Positions 48,328 to 55,930 of a DNA stretch of 64,000 nucleotides are shown in pieces. Both the position numbers and the translations under genes were made by a program. This DNA comes from Mesorhizobium sp. YM1C-6-2 (lineage in GTDB: Bacteria > Pseudomonadota > Alphaproteobacteria > Rhizobiales > Rhizobiaceae), in contig NZ_RCIZ01000004.1 in NCBI RefSeq assembly GCF_003666685.1, positions 310,001 through 374,000 on the forward strand, written 5' to 3'. Below the pieces are notes generated by a model. It did no database searches. It was not told the origin of the DNA and saw nothing but the letters and a program-made list of their open reading frames with translations. Within the stretch, counting starts at the first letter, position 1, and every line of letters starts with the position of its first letter.

Positions 48328-49257
48328 TCATTTTTTAACGCCGGTCGTTGCTTGGGCTGTCGTTCCGGCAAGACTGACCCCGTTCATCGCGGCGACGGCG
48401 TCGGACAGCATGGGCACGAAATCGCCGGCCTTGCCGGCGCCGGCGGCGAACGCGAAGGAGTTGCGCACCGCAGCGCCCAGCGGATTGGCGGTGCCGGACG
48501 CATTCGCGTAGCCGGAGAGGTAGGTCAGGTCCTTGAGCGCATTGGCGATGGTGAAGCGATGCGCGTTTGGGTCTCGCTCCAGCACCCAGGTGAAGAACGT
48601 CTGGTAGAAGCCGCAATCCATGCGGCCGTTGCGGATGACGCTGTCGAACACCTGGGGCGTCAGCCCGGCCTTGGCCCCGAGAGCCAACGCTTCCGAATAG
48701 AGCGCGGCGTAGCCCAGCGACACGAAATTGTTGAGCAGCTTCATCGTATGGCCGCTGCCGACCGGGCCGGTGCGCAGGATGCGCCCCGCGAACTTTTCGA
48801 GCACCGGCCTGACCCGTTCGAAGACGGCGTCGTCGCCACCCGCCATGACGTCCAGCGTTCCGGCTTCCGCGTCTTTCGGCGTGCGCGACAGCGGCGCGTC
48901 GACCAGGGCGATACCGTGGGATGCGAGCGCGACGGCGAGCTTTACCGTCGAGGATGGGTCGGAGGTCGAACAGTCGACGACGATGAGCTCTTTGCCCGCC
49001 GATGCAAGGCCGCCGGGACCGGTCAGGATCGCCTCCACCTGCGGACTTCCCGTGACGCAGAGGACGACGATGTCGCTGGCTGCGGCGAGCTCGTGGAGGG
49101 TTTGCACTTCCTTGGCGCCGCGGCTCTTCAGGTCCTCGATGGATTCACGGCGGTGGTGGGCGACGATGGTAAGCGGGTGGCCCTTTTCGACGATGTTCTT
49201 GGCCATGCCGTGGCCCATCAACCCGACACCCACAAAGCCTATGCGATCCAAAGCCAT
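48328..49257 (-). CDS. 3-hydroxyisobutyrate dehydrogenase-like NAD(P)-dependent oxidoreductase
   Basis: A 309-residue beta-hydroxyacid dehydrogenase. The NAD(P)-binding GxGxxG is RIGFVGVGLMGHGMAKNIVE at the start, the substrate-binding element is LVDAPLSRTPKDAEAGTLDV and the catalytic lysine is in GSGHTMKLLNNFVSLGYAA. Members act on hydroxyisobutyrate, tartronate semialdehyde, glyoxylate or related acids; which one is not clear. ATG 49257 is preceded by GAGGAGG on the minus strand and gives the expected start. The frame extends upstream to 49473 without support. Confidence 0.87.
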   Translation of the reverse strand: MALDRIGFVGVGLMGHGMAKNIVEKGHPLTIVAHHRRESIEDLKSRGAKEVQTLHELAAASDIVVLCVTGSPQVEAILTGPGGLASAGKELIVVDCSTSDPSSTVKLAVALASHGIALVDAPLSRTPKDAEAGTLDVMAGGDDAVFERVRPVLEKFAGRILRTGPVGSGHTMKLLNNFVSLGYAALYSEALALGAKAGLTPQVFDSVIRNGRMDCGFYQTFFTWVLERDPNAHRFTIANALKDLTYLSGYANASGTANPLGAAVRNSFAFAAGAGKAGDFVPMLSDAVAAMNGVSLAGTTAQATTGVKK

Positions 49258-49414
49258 GCTGTCCTCCTCGATGACAGCGCGGAGATTATGCGTTTTCAGG
49301 CAGCGCGTCACCGCCAATGCGCCATTGCCGCTCGGTCCAAGTTCCGCCGAGCACGGAACTGTGCTGATATGCGGCCGTTTGAAGGTGCGGCTACGGGTTG
49401 CGATGGAGGCAACG

Positions 49415-49738
49415 ATGAAAGCAGTCCTGATTGCACTGGCCCTTCTTCTCGTGCCTTTCGAGGCGCAGGCCATCTCGCGTTACAATTCTACTTCGATGAG
49501 CTGCGGCCAGATCAAGGCAACCGTCAGGGCGGAAGGGGCGGTCATCCTGCGCTGGCGCGGTAGGAGCGGCGTGCAGCGTTACGGACGCTTCGTGGCGCAC
49601 GATGGCTTCTGCGAGTCGGGTACGCGGGCCGAGACGTCCTACGTGCCGGCCCGCGACCGCAAGTCCTGCAGCGTCTACGAATGCAAGTACTGGGATCCCG
49701 ACGACGACATCATCTTCCGCTTTGGCCGGCGGGACTGA
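49415..49738 (+). CDS. small exported Cys-containing protein
   Basis: A 107-residue protein with a clean signal peptide (MKAVLIALALLLVPFEAQA, cleavage near AQA-IS). The mature part has four cysteines (MSCGQIKATV; GFCESGT; SCSVYECKYW) and is otherwise basic and aromatic, suggesting a disulfide-stabilised periplasmic protein. ATG 49415 sits 5 bases after GGAGG; an ATG at 49403 is also in frame. Convergent with the alkyltransferase gene. No function recognised. Confidence 0.7.
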   Translation: MKAVLIALALLLVPFEAQAISRYNSTSMSCGQIKATVRAEGAVILRWRGRSGVQRYGRFVAHDGFCESGTRAETSYVPARDRKSCSVYECKYWDPDDDIIFRFGRRD

Positions 49739-49760
49739 GCTGCCGGGTCAGGCCGCCAGG

Positions 49761-50345
49761 CTAAAAGGCGAACGACTGCTGCGGGGCGGGCGGCGGCCCG
49801 ACCCGCACGCCTTCGAGCGCCAGCATTCTTTCCTTGGTGGTCGAGCCGCCGGGGGCGGAGAAGCCGCCGATCTTGCCTCCCGCCGCCAGGATGCGGTGAC
49901 AGGGAATGACCAGCGGCACCGGATTGGAGCCTAGCGCCTGGCCGGTCTCGCGCGGCAGGCCGGCATGGCCGGCCCGTTTGGCAAGCTCGCCATAGGTGGT
50001 GGTCTCGCCGAAGCCGAGCTTGCGCGCCGCCGCGTAGATGGCGAGGCGGAAATCGTCCACCCCGTCGAGATCGACCGGCACCGCGGAAAAGTCGATCTCC
50101 TCGCCTTCCGCATAGGCTCTGATGTCGCGGATCAGCGACCCTACCCAGGCGGGCGTTTCGCCTTTCGCGGCTCCGCCTGCTGGAGCCAGCCTTTCGAGCC
50201 TGCGTTCGACCGCCGTCGGTTCGCGCTGGAACAGGCAAAGCCGCGTCAGCCCCTTTTCGCTCCATGCGATGCCGACAAAGCCGAGCGCGGTATCGAAAAC
50301 CAGATGATCCGCGATCGTGTTGTCCGTTGCGTCTGAAGCTTGCAT
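49761..50345 (-). CDS. ogt: methylated-DNA–protein-cysteine methyltransferase
   Basis: A 194-residue DNA repair protein that removes alkyl groups from O6-alkylguanine by irreversible transfer to its own cysteine. The acceptor motif IPCHRI is intact, preceded by GQALGSNPVPLV and followed by GGKIGGFSAPGGSTTKERML. The arginine-finger helix FGETTTYGELAKRAGH is present. The N-terminal 90 residues form the usual RNase-H-like domain. Start ATG 50345 gives normal length. It is divergent from the lytic transglycosylase gene. Confidence 0.92.
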   Translation of the reverse strand: MQASDATDNTIADHLVFDTALGFVGIAWSEKGLTRLCLFQREPTAVERRLERLAPAGGAAKGETPAWVGSLIRDIRAYAEGEEIDFSAVPVDLDGVDDFRLAIYAAARKLGFGETTTYGELAKRAGHAGLPRETGQALGSNPVPLVIPCHRILAAGGKIGGFSAPGGSTTKERMLALEGVRVGPPPAPQQSFAF

Positions 50346-50498
50346 GTTTCGCTCCTTCAGTACAAATCAGGAACAATATGCCACTTGCGCTGCCGCTCTG
50401 CCACCCGAAACCTGCATCGTCCCCGGATTGCCGGACCCAACCGGGTCGTGTAAGGACGTTTTCGGGCGGGACCAAACAGACGAAGCAGAGCGCGGCTT

Positions 50499-51245
50499 TT
50501 GCCAGCATCGAAGAACGGCCTCCTGATCGGACTGGTGCTCGGCGCCGGGTTGCTTGCCGGGTGCTCGACCACCAGGCTTGACCAGGCCGCCGTGCCGCAG
50601 GGAATATCGCCGCTGTCCGAACCCGAGGCGTTCATGGCCGACGGCGAAGCTTCGGGAGCCAGCGAAGCCGGCGTGGTGCTGCCCGAAGAGGTGGCAGTGC
50701 TGCCGAGTTCCTATGCCGGGCCGACGCCGACCGAGGAGGCCTATGTGCTGGCCTCGCTGCCCTCCACCGACACCCCGGCGCGCGATGTCTTCCCCGAGCC
50801 GCCCGAGGCCAGGACGCCCGACGAGCCGGCCAAGGACATCGTCTGGGCCGCGCCCGACACGCCGCGCGGCGAGGTCGACCGGCTGATCGCCAAATATGCG
50901 GCCCATTACGAGGTCCCGGAAAGCCTGGTGCGCCGCGTCGTCAAGCGCGAGAGCAATTTCAATCCGAAGGCGCGCAACGGTCCGTATTGGGGGCTGATGC
51001 AGATCCTGCCGCAGACCGCGAAGGGCATGGGCTACAAGGGCACCGCGCAGGGCCTGCTCGACGCCGAAACCAACCTGAAATATGCGGTCAAATATCTCCG
51101 CGGTGCCTACCTGACCGCCGACGGCAACCACGACCAGGCGGTGCGCTTCTACGCGCGGGGCTATTATTACGACGCCAAGCGCCGCGGCCTGCTCGATGAA
51201 ACCGGGCTCGGCAAGGACCGCAAGCGCAGGCGCCAGAGCGTCTAG
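50499..51245 (+). CDS. lytic transglycosylase lipoprotein (SLT domain)
   Basis: A 248-residue lipoprotein. The signal sequence NGLLIGLVLGAGLLAGC ends in a lipobox, so the mature protein is anchored at Cys22. A Pro/Glu-rich linker (about residues 25-120) precedes the SLT domain, with the catalytic Glu in VVKRESNFNPKA, then YWGLMQILPQTAKGMGY and the closing VRFYARGYYYDAKRRG. It should cleave peptidoglycan glycan strands with anhydro-muramic ends. The only start that keeps the lipoprotein signal is TTG 50499; no strong ribosome site is seen. Confidence 0.87.
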   Translation: MPASKNGLLIGLVLGAGLLAGCSTTRLDQAAVPQGISPLSEPEAFMADGEASGASEAGVVLPEEVAVLPSSYAGPTPTEEAYVLASLPSTDTPARDVFPEPPEARTPDEPAKDIVWAAPDTPRGEVDRLIAKYAAHYEVPESLVRRVVKRESNFNPKARNGPYWGLMQILPQTAKGMGYKGTAQGLLDAETNLKYAVKYLRGAYLTADGNHDQAVRFYARGYYYDAKRRGLLDETGLGKDRKRRRQSV

Positions 51246-51273
51246 GGCAGGGTACCAGGGCCGGCTTCCCCGG

Positions 51274-51606
51274 TCAGATATCCGGTGCGTTTCCGATACG
51301 CTTCTTGAGTTCGATCGCCCAGGCGCGACCCTCGTCGCCGCCCCACAGCAGCCAGGCCACGTAGCCCGCCGACGGGTTCTCGTCATTGCCGAAATTCCGG
51401 GCGCGCTTGTCGACCTCGTGGCGGGCGAAGAACGACACCATGCGCTTGATCGTGCTGGGCGACAGGCTGACGCGGTTCTTCAGGTCACGCGCCCGCGCCC
51501 AGCCGATCTCGGTGCCGCCGCGCTTGAACCTGTCGCGCAACGCGAGCCCCTTGGCCGCGTTGTTCGCCACTGCCTCGGGACAGCGGAAGTCGATCTCGTC
51601 GTTCAT
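51274..51606 (-). CDS. small protein with a phage-head-associated type domain
   Basis: A 110-residue protein. The segment GWARARDLKNRVSLSPSTIK, followed by RMVSFFARHEVDKRARNF and GYVAWLLWGGDEGRAWA, resembles a short domain I recall from the ends of phage prohead-protease and other head-module proteins. No protease or other catalytic motif is visible. It may be a domesticated phage fragment. It heads a minus-strand group with the small gene at 51633-51869 at the edge of a scarred region. Role unknown. Confidence 0.55.
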   Translation of the reverse strand: MNDEIDFRCPEAVANNAAKGLALRDRFKRGGTEIGWARARDLKNRVSLSPSTIKRMVSFFARHEVDKRARNFGNDENPSAGYVAWLLWGGDEGRAWAIELKKRIGNAPDI

Positions 51607-51632
51607 GACGCGGCCATCGTTGCGGGGCCCGG

Positions 51633-51869
51633 TCAGGCCTTCGCGCTAGCAGCAGCGCGTTTCGCCGGCTTTGCGGCCTTGGGGAGCGGAGGCGCCGCCT
51701 CGGCCTCCATCTTCAGGCGCAATGCACGCAGCCGCGCGGTCTTTGCCTCTCGCTGCTTGACTTCGGTCTCCATGATCGAACGGGCGACGATGTTCGTCGT
51801 GTTGGCCTTGGAATCCTGCCTGGAAACGGTGGGGGAAAAAACGCCTGGTGCTGCGATAGTCTTGGCCAT
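51633..51869 (-). CDS. small Lys/Ala-rich protein of unknown function
   Basis: A 78-residue basic protein. The middle is a charged helix (METEVKQREAKTARLRALRL), and the C-terminal third is Ala/Pro/Lys-rich (PLPKAAKPAKRAAASAKA), a composition often seen in nucleic-acid-associated small proteins. There is a GGAGA site before ATG 51869. It lies just downstream of the deleted csp gene and its terminator. No domain recognised. Confidence 0.5.
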   Translation of the reverse strand: MAKTIAAPGVFSPTVSRQDSKANTTNIVARSIMETEVKQREAKTARLRALRLKMEAEAAPPLPKAAKPAKRAAASAKA

Positions 51870-51883
51870 TCGGCTCTCCTTCT

Positions 51884-51913
51884 AAAGAAAAAGGCCGGGC
51901 AAGCTGCCCGACC
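51884..51913 (-). terminator. Rho-independent terminator of the deleted csp gene
   Basis: On the minus strand GGTCGGGC-AGCTT-GCCCGGCC (51913-51893) makes an 8-bp stem with one G-U pair, followed by TTTTTCTTT. It stands 60 bases after the stop of the internally deleted cold-shock gene. Confidence 0.7.
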
Positions 51914-51973
51914 TCCCATCGGCATCACGGTCCCGCGCCAGTACATCCGTGGTCGCGCGACCGTGATACGAAT

Positions 51974-52060
51974 TCATGCGGCCTCAAGGTTCTCCATGTC
52001 AGCGTGGATGAAACCAAAGCCCTTTGTCGAGTTGAAGAACTTCAAGATTCCAGTATTCAC
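51974..52060 (-). pseudogene. cold-shock gene with an internal in-frame deletion
   Basis: Only 28 codons remain. The first 18 match a Csp start through RNP1 (VNTGILKFFNSTKGFGFI). The last residues (MENLEAA) resemble the usual C-terminus of rhizobial Csp proteins (…AENLQAA-like). About 40 codons including RNP2 are missing. The start would be GTG 52060 after a GGAAG site, and a terminator remains downstream. It cannot form a complete OB fold; whether the mini-peptide is made is unknown. Confidence 0.7.
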
Positions 52061-52252
52061 GAAGGCTTCCTTCCAATCGATCAAATATTGTTGCGCGAAC
52101 GCCTGCGTGCGGCCCGGCGCATTTTCGATCGATTTTGAGAGAAGAATTTCGTCATGGGCGCAGTGTTTTTGCGCGGCAACAAAGTTCGACAAGCAAGACC
52201 GATGGGATATACATAGGACGATCTGCCTACTTTATCAAGTCGGCCCGCCGGC

Positions 52253-52744
52253 TCAGGCGCCGATCGGCACCTTGAGTTGCTGTCCGACGAGGATCTGGTT
52301 GGGGTCGCTGATGACCAGCGGGTTGGCGCGCACGATGCGCGTGAACAGGCTGGTCTGGCCGTAATGCTCGCGCGCGATCTTCGACAGCGTGTCGCCGGCC
52401 TTCACGACATGCAGGCGAAAGCCGATATAGCCGGATACGATGCGCGGCCCGTAGACCACCGGCACGATGACCTTGTTGATCTCCGAGCCGTCCTGGGCGC
52501 TCTCCTCGAACACCTCGACGAACAGGCGGTCGAGCTGGAAGGCGGCGTTGCCGATCGCGGCGGCGACCTGGAACTGGCCGTGTTCGCCGGTGCCGCCGCC
52601 GACGTTGAAGAAGCCGGTCCGCTCGTCATGGCCGTCATGCACGCGCCAGTTCAGCGTCGCCTCGAAACCCTGGCCGATGCCGGCAATGAGGACGGGGTCG
52701 CCGACGAGGTCGAACGGTTTTGGCTGCTGGATTTCGTTGCTCAT
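52253..52744 (-). CDS. Gmad2–LysM domain protein
   Basis: A 163-residue protein. About residues 8-105 form an immunoglobulin-like Gmad2 domain (PVLIAGIGQGFEATLNWRVH; LFVEVFEESAQDGSEINKVI). Residues 112-162 are one LysM domain (HVVKAGDTLSKIAREHYGQT, ending NQILVGQQLKVPIGA), which binds peptidoglycan or chitin-type glycans. No signal peptide is visible, so export is unclear. ATG 52744 after GGGAG fits; the frame runs far upstream through a shadow of the transporter gene. Confidence 0.82.
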   Translation of the reverse strand: MSNEIQQPKPFDLVGDPVLIAGIGQGFEATLNWRVHDGHDERTGFFNVGGGTGEHGQFQVAAAIGNAAFQLDRLFVEVFEESAQDGSEINKVIVPVVYGPRIVSGYIGFRLHVVKAGDTLSKIAREHYGQTSLFTRIVRANPLVISDPNQILVGQQLKVPIGA

Positions 52745-52951
52745 GGCTCTGGGCTCCCTCACGTGTAGGCCCCCGCCTGACGCAACGTAAGGCAGAATGC
52801 CCAAGATCGCCGAAAATGTCGATAAGACGGCTCCGGCCGGCCCGATATGCCGCCACTGTCCCAAAGCCATGGCGCGACCCGGCATTGCCTTGCGCGCTAC
52901 ATATTTGCCGCGCAGAAGAGGCGGCGGCTGGCAGAGCGCAGGACGTGAACG

Positions 52952-54121
52952 ATGGCTGACGAGATGGCGGTTGACCGGCCGGTTGGAGCCGGCCTGGGCG
53001 CGAACAAGGCGGGCGGGGAGGCGCAAAGCGGCCCGCGAAAACCCAGGGAGCCCGGCTGCATCGCCTTCGGCGAGGCGAGTTTCTACCAGCAGCTGACGAT
53101 GATGCGGCGCGCCTTCATGGGCTCGCCGCTGCGGCGCCTGCTGCTCCTGGTGACCCTCGGCATCTTCGCGCTGATCGTGGCGACCGCCTTCGGCCAGGTG
53201 CTGCTCAACCGCTGGAACCGGCCCTTCTACGACGCCATCGAGCGCAAGAACGTGCCCGACTTCCTCGACCAGCTCGTCATCTTCGCCTACATCGCCGGCG
53301 GGCTCCTGCTGCTCAACATCGCGCAGGGCTGGCTGAACCGCTACCTGCACATCAAGCTGCGCGAGGGGCTGGTGCGCGACCTGCTTGACCAGTGGCTGAA
53401 GCCCGGCCGGGCGCTGAGGCTCAAGCAGTCCGGCGAAATCGGCGTCAACCCCGACCAGCGCCTGCACGAGGACGCCTGGCATCTCGCCGACCTCTCGGCC
53501 GACCTCGGCATAGGCTTCGTCCAGGCGAGCGTACTGTTGGCGAGCTTCATCGGGGTGCTGTGGGCGATCTCGGAAGGTTTTGTCTTCCACTATGACGGCC
53601 GCAGCTTCTCCATTCCCGGCTATATGGTGTGGGCGGCCCTTGCCTATGCCGGCGTCGCGTCGGGCATATCGTGGCTGCTCGGGAGGCCGCTGATCCGGCT
53701 GAACGCCGACCGCTATGCGCGCGAGGCCGACATGCGCGCAGCCCTCGTGCGCGCCTCGGACGGCATCGGCGACATCACCGCGCAAAAAAGCGAGGCCGAC
53801 GAGAAGGGCAGGCTGCTCACCGACCTCCAGGCGGTGATCCTCGCCGCCAGGAGGATCATGAGCGCGGCGGTGCGCCTGCAATGGTTCACGGCGGGTTATG
53901 GCTGGGTGACGGTGGTGGCGCCGATCGTGATTGCCTCGCCGGTCTATTTCGCCGGCGACCTCACCTTCGGCGGGCTGATGATGGCGGCGGCCGCCTTCAC
54001 CCAGGTGCATTCCTCGCTGCGCTGGTTCGTCGACAACATCGGCGCCATCGCCGACTGGCGCGCCACGCTGATGCGCGTGGCGTCGTTCCGGCTGGCGCTG
54101 ATCCGGATCGGGGAGGGGTGA
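52952..54121 (+). CDS. SbmA/BacA-like transporter membrane domain lacking the ATPase
   Basis: A 389-residue protein with about six membrane helices (LLLLVTLGIFALIVATAFGQ; LVIFAYIAGGLLLLNIAQGW; FTAGYGWVTVVAPIVIASPV) and the family segments NRWNRPFYDAIERKNVPDF and GVNPDQRLHEDAWHLADLSA. It corresponds to the membrane half of YddA-like ABC proteins and stops at WRATLMRVASFRLALIRIGE, where the ATPase normally begins. The stop is read at the edge of a repeat (54131). It may be a proton-driven BacA-like transporter or a truncated ABC gene. The membrane part itself is undamaged. Confidence 0.75.
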   Translation: MADEMAVDRPVGAGLGANKAGGEAQSGPRKPREPGCIAFGEASFYQQLTMMRRAFMGSPLRRLLLLVTLGIFALIVATAFGQVLLNRWNRPFYDAIERKNVPDFLDQLVIFAYIAGGLLLLNIAQGWLNRYLHIKLREGLVRDLLDQWLKPGRALRLKQSGEIGVNPDQRLHEDAWHLADLSADLGIGFVQASVLLASFIGVLWAISEGFVFHYDGRSFSIPGYMVWAALAYAGVASGISWLLGRPLIRLNADRYAREADMRAALVRASDGIGDITAQKSEADEKGRLLTDLQAVILAARRIMSAAVRLQWFTAGYGWVTVVAPIVIASPVYFAGDLTFGGLMMAAAAFTQVHSSLRWFVDNIGAIADWRATLMRVASFRLALIRIGEG

Positions 54122-54130
54122 GCACTGGCG

Positions 54131-54291
54131 CCCACCTCCCCCTCGAGGGGAGGTCGGCCAGCCCCAGGCTGGCCGGGTGGGGTCGGTCATGCAGTGCGCG
54201 ACGCCCAAAAGAACGTCGAGCGCTGCCTCCGGCTACCCCACCCCGACCAACCGCCTGCGGCGGTTGCCCACCCTCCCCTCAAGGGGGAGGG
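54131..54291. repeat. palindromic intergenic repeat
   Basis: A 160-base element whose ends are inverted: CACCTCCCCCTCGAGGGGAG at the left and CCCTCCCCTCAAGGGGGAGG at the right. Internal hairpins include GGCCAGCCCCAGGCTGGCC and CCGCCTGCGGCGG. The phrase CTGCCTCCGGCTACCCCACC recurs in the element at 56250-56432. It follows the transporter gene directly. Confidence 0.7.
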
Positions 54292-54313
54292 ATATCTGCC
54301 CTTCGCCGCCCTC

Positions 54314-54636
54314 TCACCCGCCTGAAAGCAGCAGCGCTTCGACGTCGGGGCGCGGGGTCCGGCGTCCGCCCAGGAACTCCGCCAGCGGTCCCTCGTGCTC
54401 GCCGCCGGCGGGCAGCGGCTTGCGGGGCTTGCCGGCAAACTGGCCGAGCGATCTCTCGGCGAAGAACACTGCCTGCAGGTCGTCGCGGTCGGCGCGCAGC
54501 ATGAAGCAGATCATGCCCATCGCCAGCGCCTGCGAGCGCACCTTGTAGGCAAGGCCGGTGTGCCGTGAGAAGGGCTCGCCGAGCAGCATCGCGGCGAGGC
54601 TCTCGGCCTGCTCGACGAGGCGCTCATTCTCCCTGT
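54314..54636 (-). pseudogene. 3' part of an unrecognised gene, 5' end replaced
   Basis: A minus-strand reading frame open without its own start at the upstream edge: ENERLVEQAESLAAMLLGEP, then RSQALAMGMICFMLRADRDD and the closing PRPDVEALLLSGG. Codon use is like the host genome. At about 54637 the sequence turns abruptly AT-rich and the frame is lost, so the gene's 5' end was probably cut by the inserted patch. A shorter product from ATG 54589 (91 residues) remains possible. I do not recognise the family. Confidence 0.5.
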
Positions 54637-54830
54637 ATTAATATAGCGAGTCCGTCTAAACCGAACTCTGATCCCTTCAGATGTATGTCATACGCATCAG
54701 CGGACTCTCCTAGCGCGCCTGCAAGGGTCGCAAATATAGAGTATATTTCAAATTGGTCACTTAGACTTGTTTTACCTAAGCTAGATGAGTTTGCGAAAGC
54801 CTTTACCTGAGCGCGAATGACCGGATTCAT
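54624..54830 (-). pseudogene. truncated N-terminus of an AIPR-like (abortive infection) protein
   Basis: 68 codons: MNPVIRAQVKAFANSSSLGK, QFEIYSIFATLAGALGESAD and HLKGSEFGLDGLAILIQGE, then a stop at the junction with host-like DNA. The 'FGLDG-AI-I-G' element after an N-terminal helical segment resembles the start of AIPR-family (AbiP-related) phage-resistance proteins, which are normally several hundred residues long. A very good GGGGGAG site precedes ATG 54830. The DNA is markedly AT-rich compared with its surroundings, indicating transfer. The family call is by motif memory only. Confidence 0.5.
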
Positions 54831-54898
54831 ATTAATCTCCCCCAATTAGAGGACTTTGACGTGTTTCACGCTTCTTGGCAACCAGGTCCTGGTTACAT

Positions 54899-55009
54899 TC
54901 AAAATACCACGAGGTTGCTGCAGCGCGAAATTTCCATCTCAAACGCGGTGATAGCATCGGCGACCGCGGCCATGCTTAAGATCATGGTGTAGTAAGGCAC
55001 AATCTGTAT
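54899..55009 (-). pseudogene. decayed copy of the carB 3' end
   Basis: The minus strand reads IQIVPYYTMILSMAAVADAI and on to a stop at 54899. The real carB ends [20 protein letters not shown] and so on (56440-59931). Thirteen of these twenty positions are identical, and further on the DNA still shares GCTGCAG and TATTT-TGA with carB. There is no start, and the upstream sequence is not carB-like, so only the last 35 codons are present. It has the same orientation as carB and lies 1.4 kb beyond it. Confidence 0.75.
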
Positions 55010-55090
55010 TCCCGCTCCCCACGCCCCTCCCATTGCCACCATCCCCTCCGCCCTCCTATCCTATCTCCACCCACCCCGAAGGAGGCAGAG

Positions 55091-55462
55091 ATGAACGTGA
55101 AGGAACTGCTGGCGGCGGCGAATGCCGTGGTGCCGAAGATTTCGCCCGACGAGGCGAGGAAGCTTATGGCCGGGAAGAACGCGCTTGTGGTCGACGTGCG
55201 CGACGCGCCGGAGGTGCAGGCGAGCGGCAAGGTGAAGGGCGCGGTGAACGTCTCGCGCGGCATGCTCGATTTCCGCGCCGATCCTGAATCGCCCTATCAC
55301 GACAAGGCGTTCTCGAAAGAACGCCCGGTGATCGTCTATTGCGCCTCGGGCGGCCGCGCAGCGCTTTCGGGCAAGCTGCTCAAGGATTTCGGCTATGGCG
55401 AGGTCTACAATCTCGGCGGCTTCAAGGACTGGGCCGAAAGCGGCGGCGAGGTTGAGAAGTAA
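55091..55462 (+). CDS. rhodanese-like domain protein
   Basis: A 123-residue single-domain rhodanese, a carrier of sulfane sulfur on an active-site cysteine. The CH2A-like motif is NALVVDVRDAPEVQASGKVK and the active-site loop IVYCASGGRAALSG holds the Cys. The terminal NLGGFKDWAESGG is typical. There is a GAAGGAGG site 6 bases before ATG 55091. Donor and acceptor unknown. It lies alone between the carB remnant and a structured repeat region. Confidence 0.88.
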   Translation: MNVKELLAAANAVVPKISPDEARKLMAGKNALVVDVRDAPEVQASGKVKGAVNVSRGMLDFRADPESPYHDKAFSKERPVIVYCASGGRAALSGKLLKDFGYGEVYNLGGFKDWAESGGEVEK

Positions 55463-55467
55463 GGGCG

Positions 55468-55700
55468 GGTTTTCTCCCCCGCTTGCGGGGAGAAAGCGAT
55501 TTCAGCATCTTGGCGGAGTTCGGCCGCAGGCCGATCTTGCGACGCCAAGTGCTGGAAATCGCAAGAGAGGGGTTTTGTCGGCGTGGCTCCCCCTCTCTCG
55601 TATTTTCTACGACTTAGCCTCGCGAAGAGTTCGGCTAAGACCGTGAAAATCCATTCTCCCCCGCAAGGGGGGAGATAGAAGCGCCGCGCGCTGCCTCAGG
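55468..55700. repeat. cluster of hairpins / palindromic repeat
   Basis: Four stems follow one another: TTTCTCCCC/GGGGAGAAA (55468-55492); GCGATTTCAGCATCTTGGCG with the near-complement CGCCAAGTGCTGGAAATCGC (55493-55512 and 55544-55563); AGAGAGGGG/CCCCTCTCT (55564-55572 and 55590-55598); CTTAGCC/GGCTAAG (55613-55639). A copy of the TCTCCCCC...GGGGGGAGATAGA motif ends the cluster. The first hairpin could also terminate the rhodanese transcript. The 468-base gap 55463-55930 contains no supported gene. Confidence 0.7.
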
Positions 55701-55930
55701 CGACGAAACCAATCGACCCGCCTTGCCATCCCGCCAATCCGGGCGCAGGCTGTGCCCGGAGATGCAGCCGGCCCGGTGCGGCAAAACCGGACCGGCATCC
55801 AGCCAGGGCGTTTTCCGTCTTTCTCCGAATCGCGGAACCGCTCTATCTATTTGTTTACGCAATTCCTAACGCAAAACCGCTGCGCACTTTTGCTGGAATT
55901 GCTCCAGGGATCGAAAGGGGAGGTTTTGAC

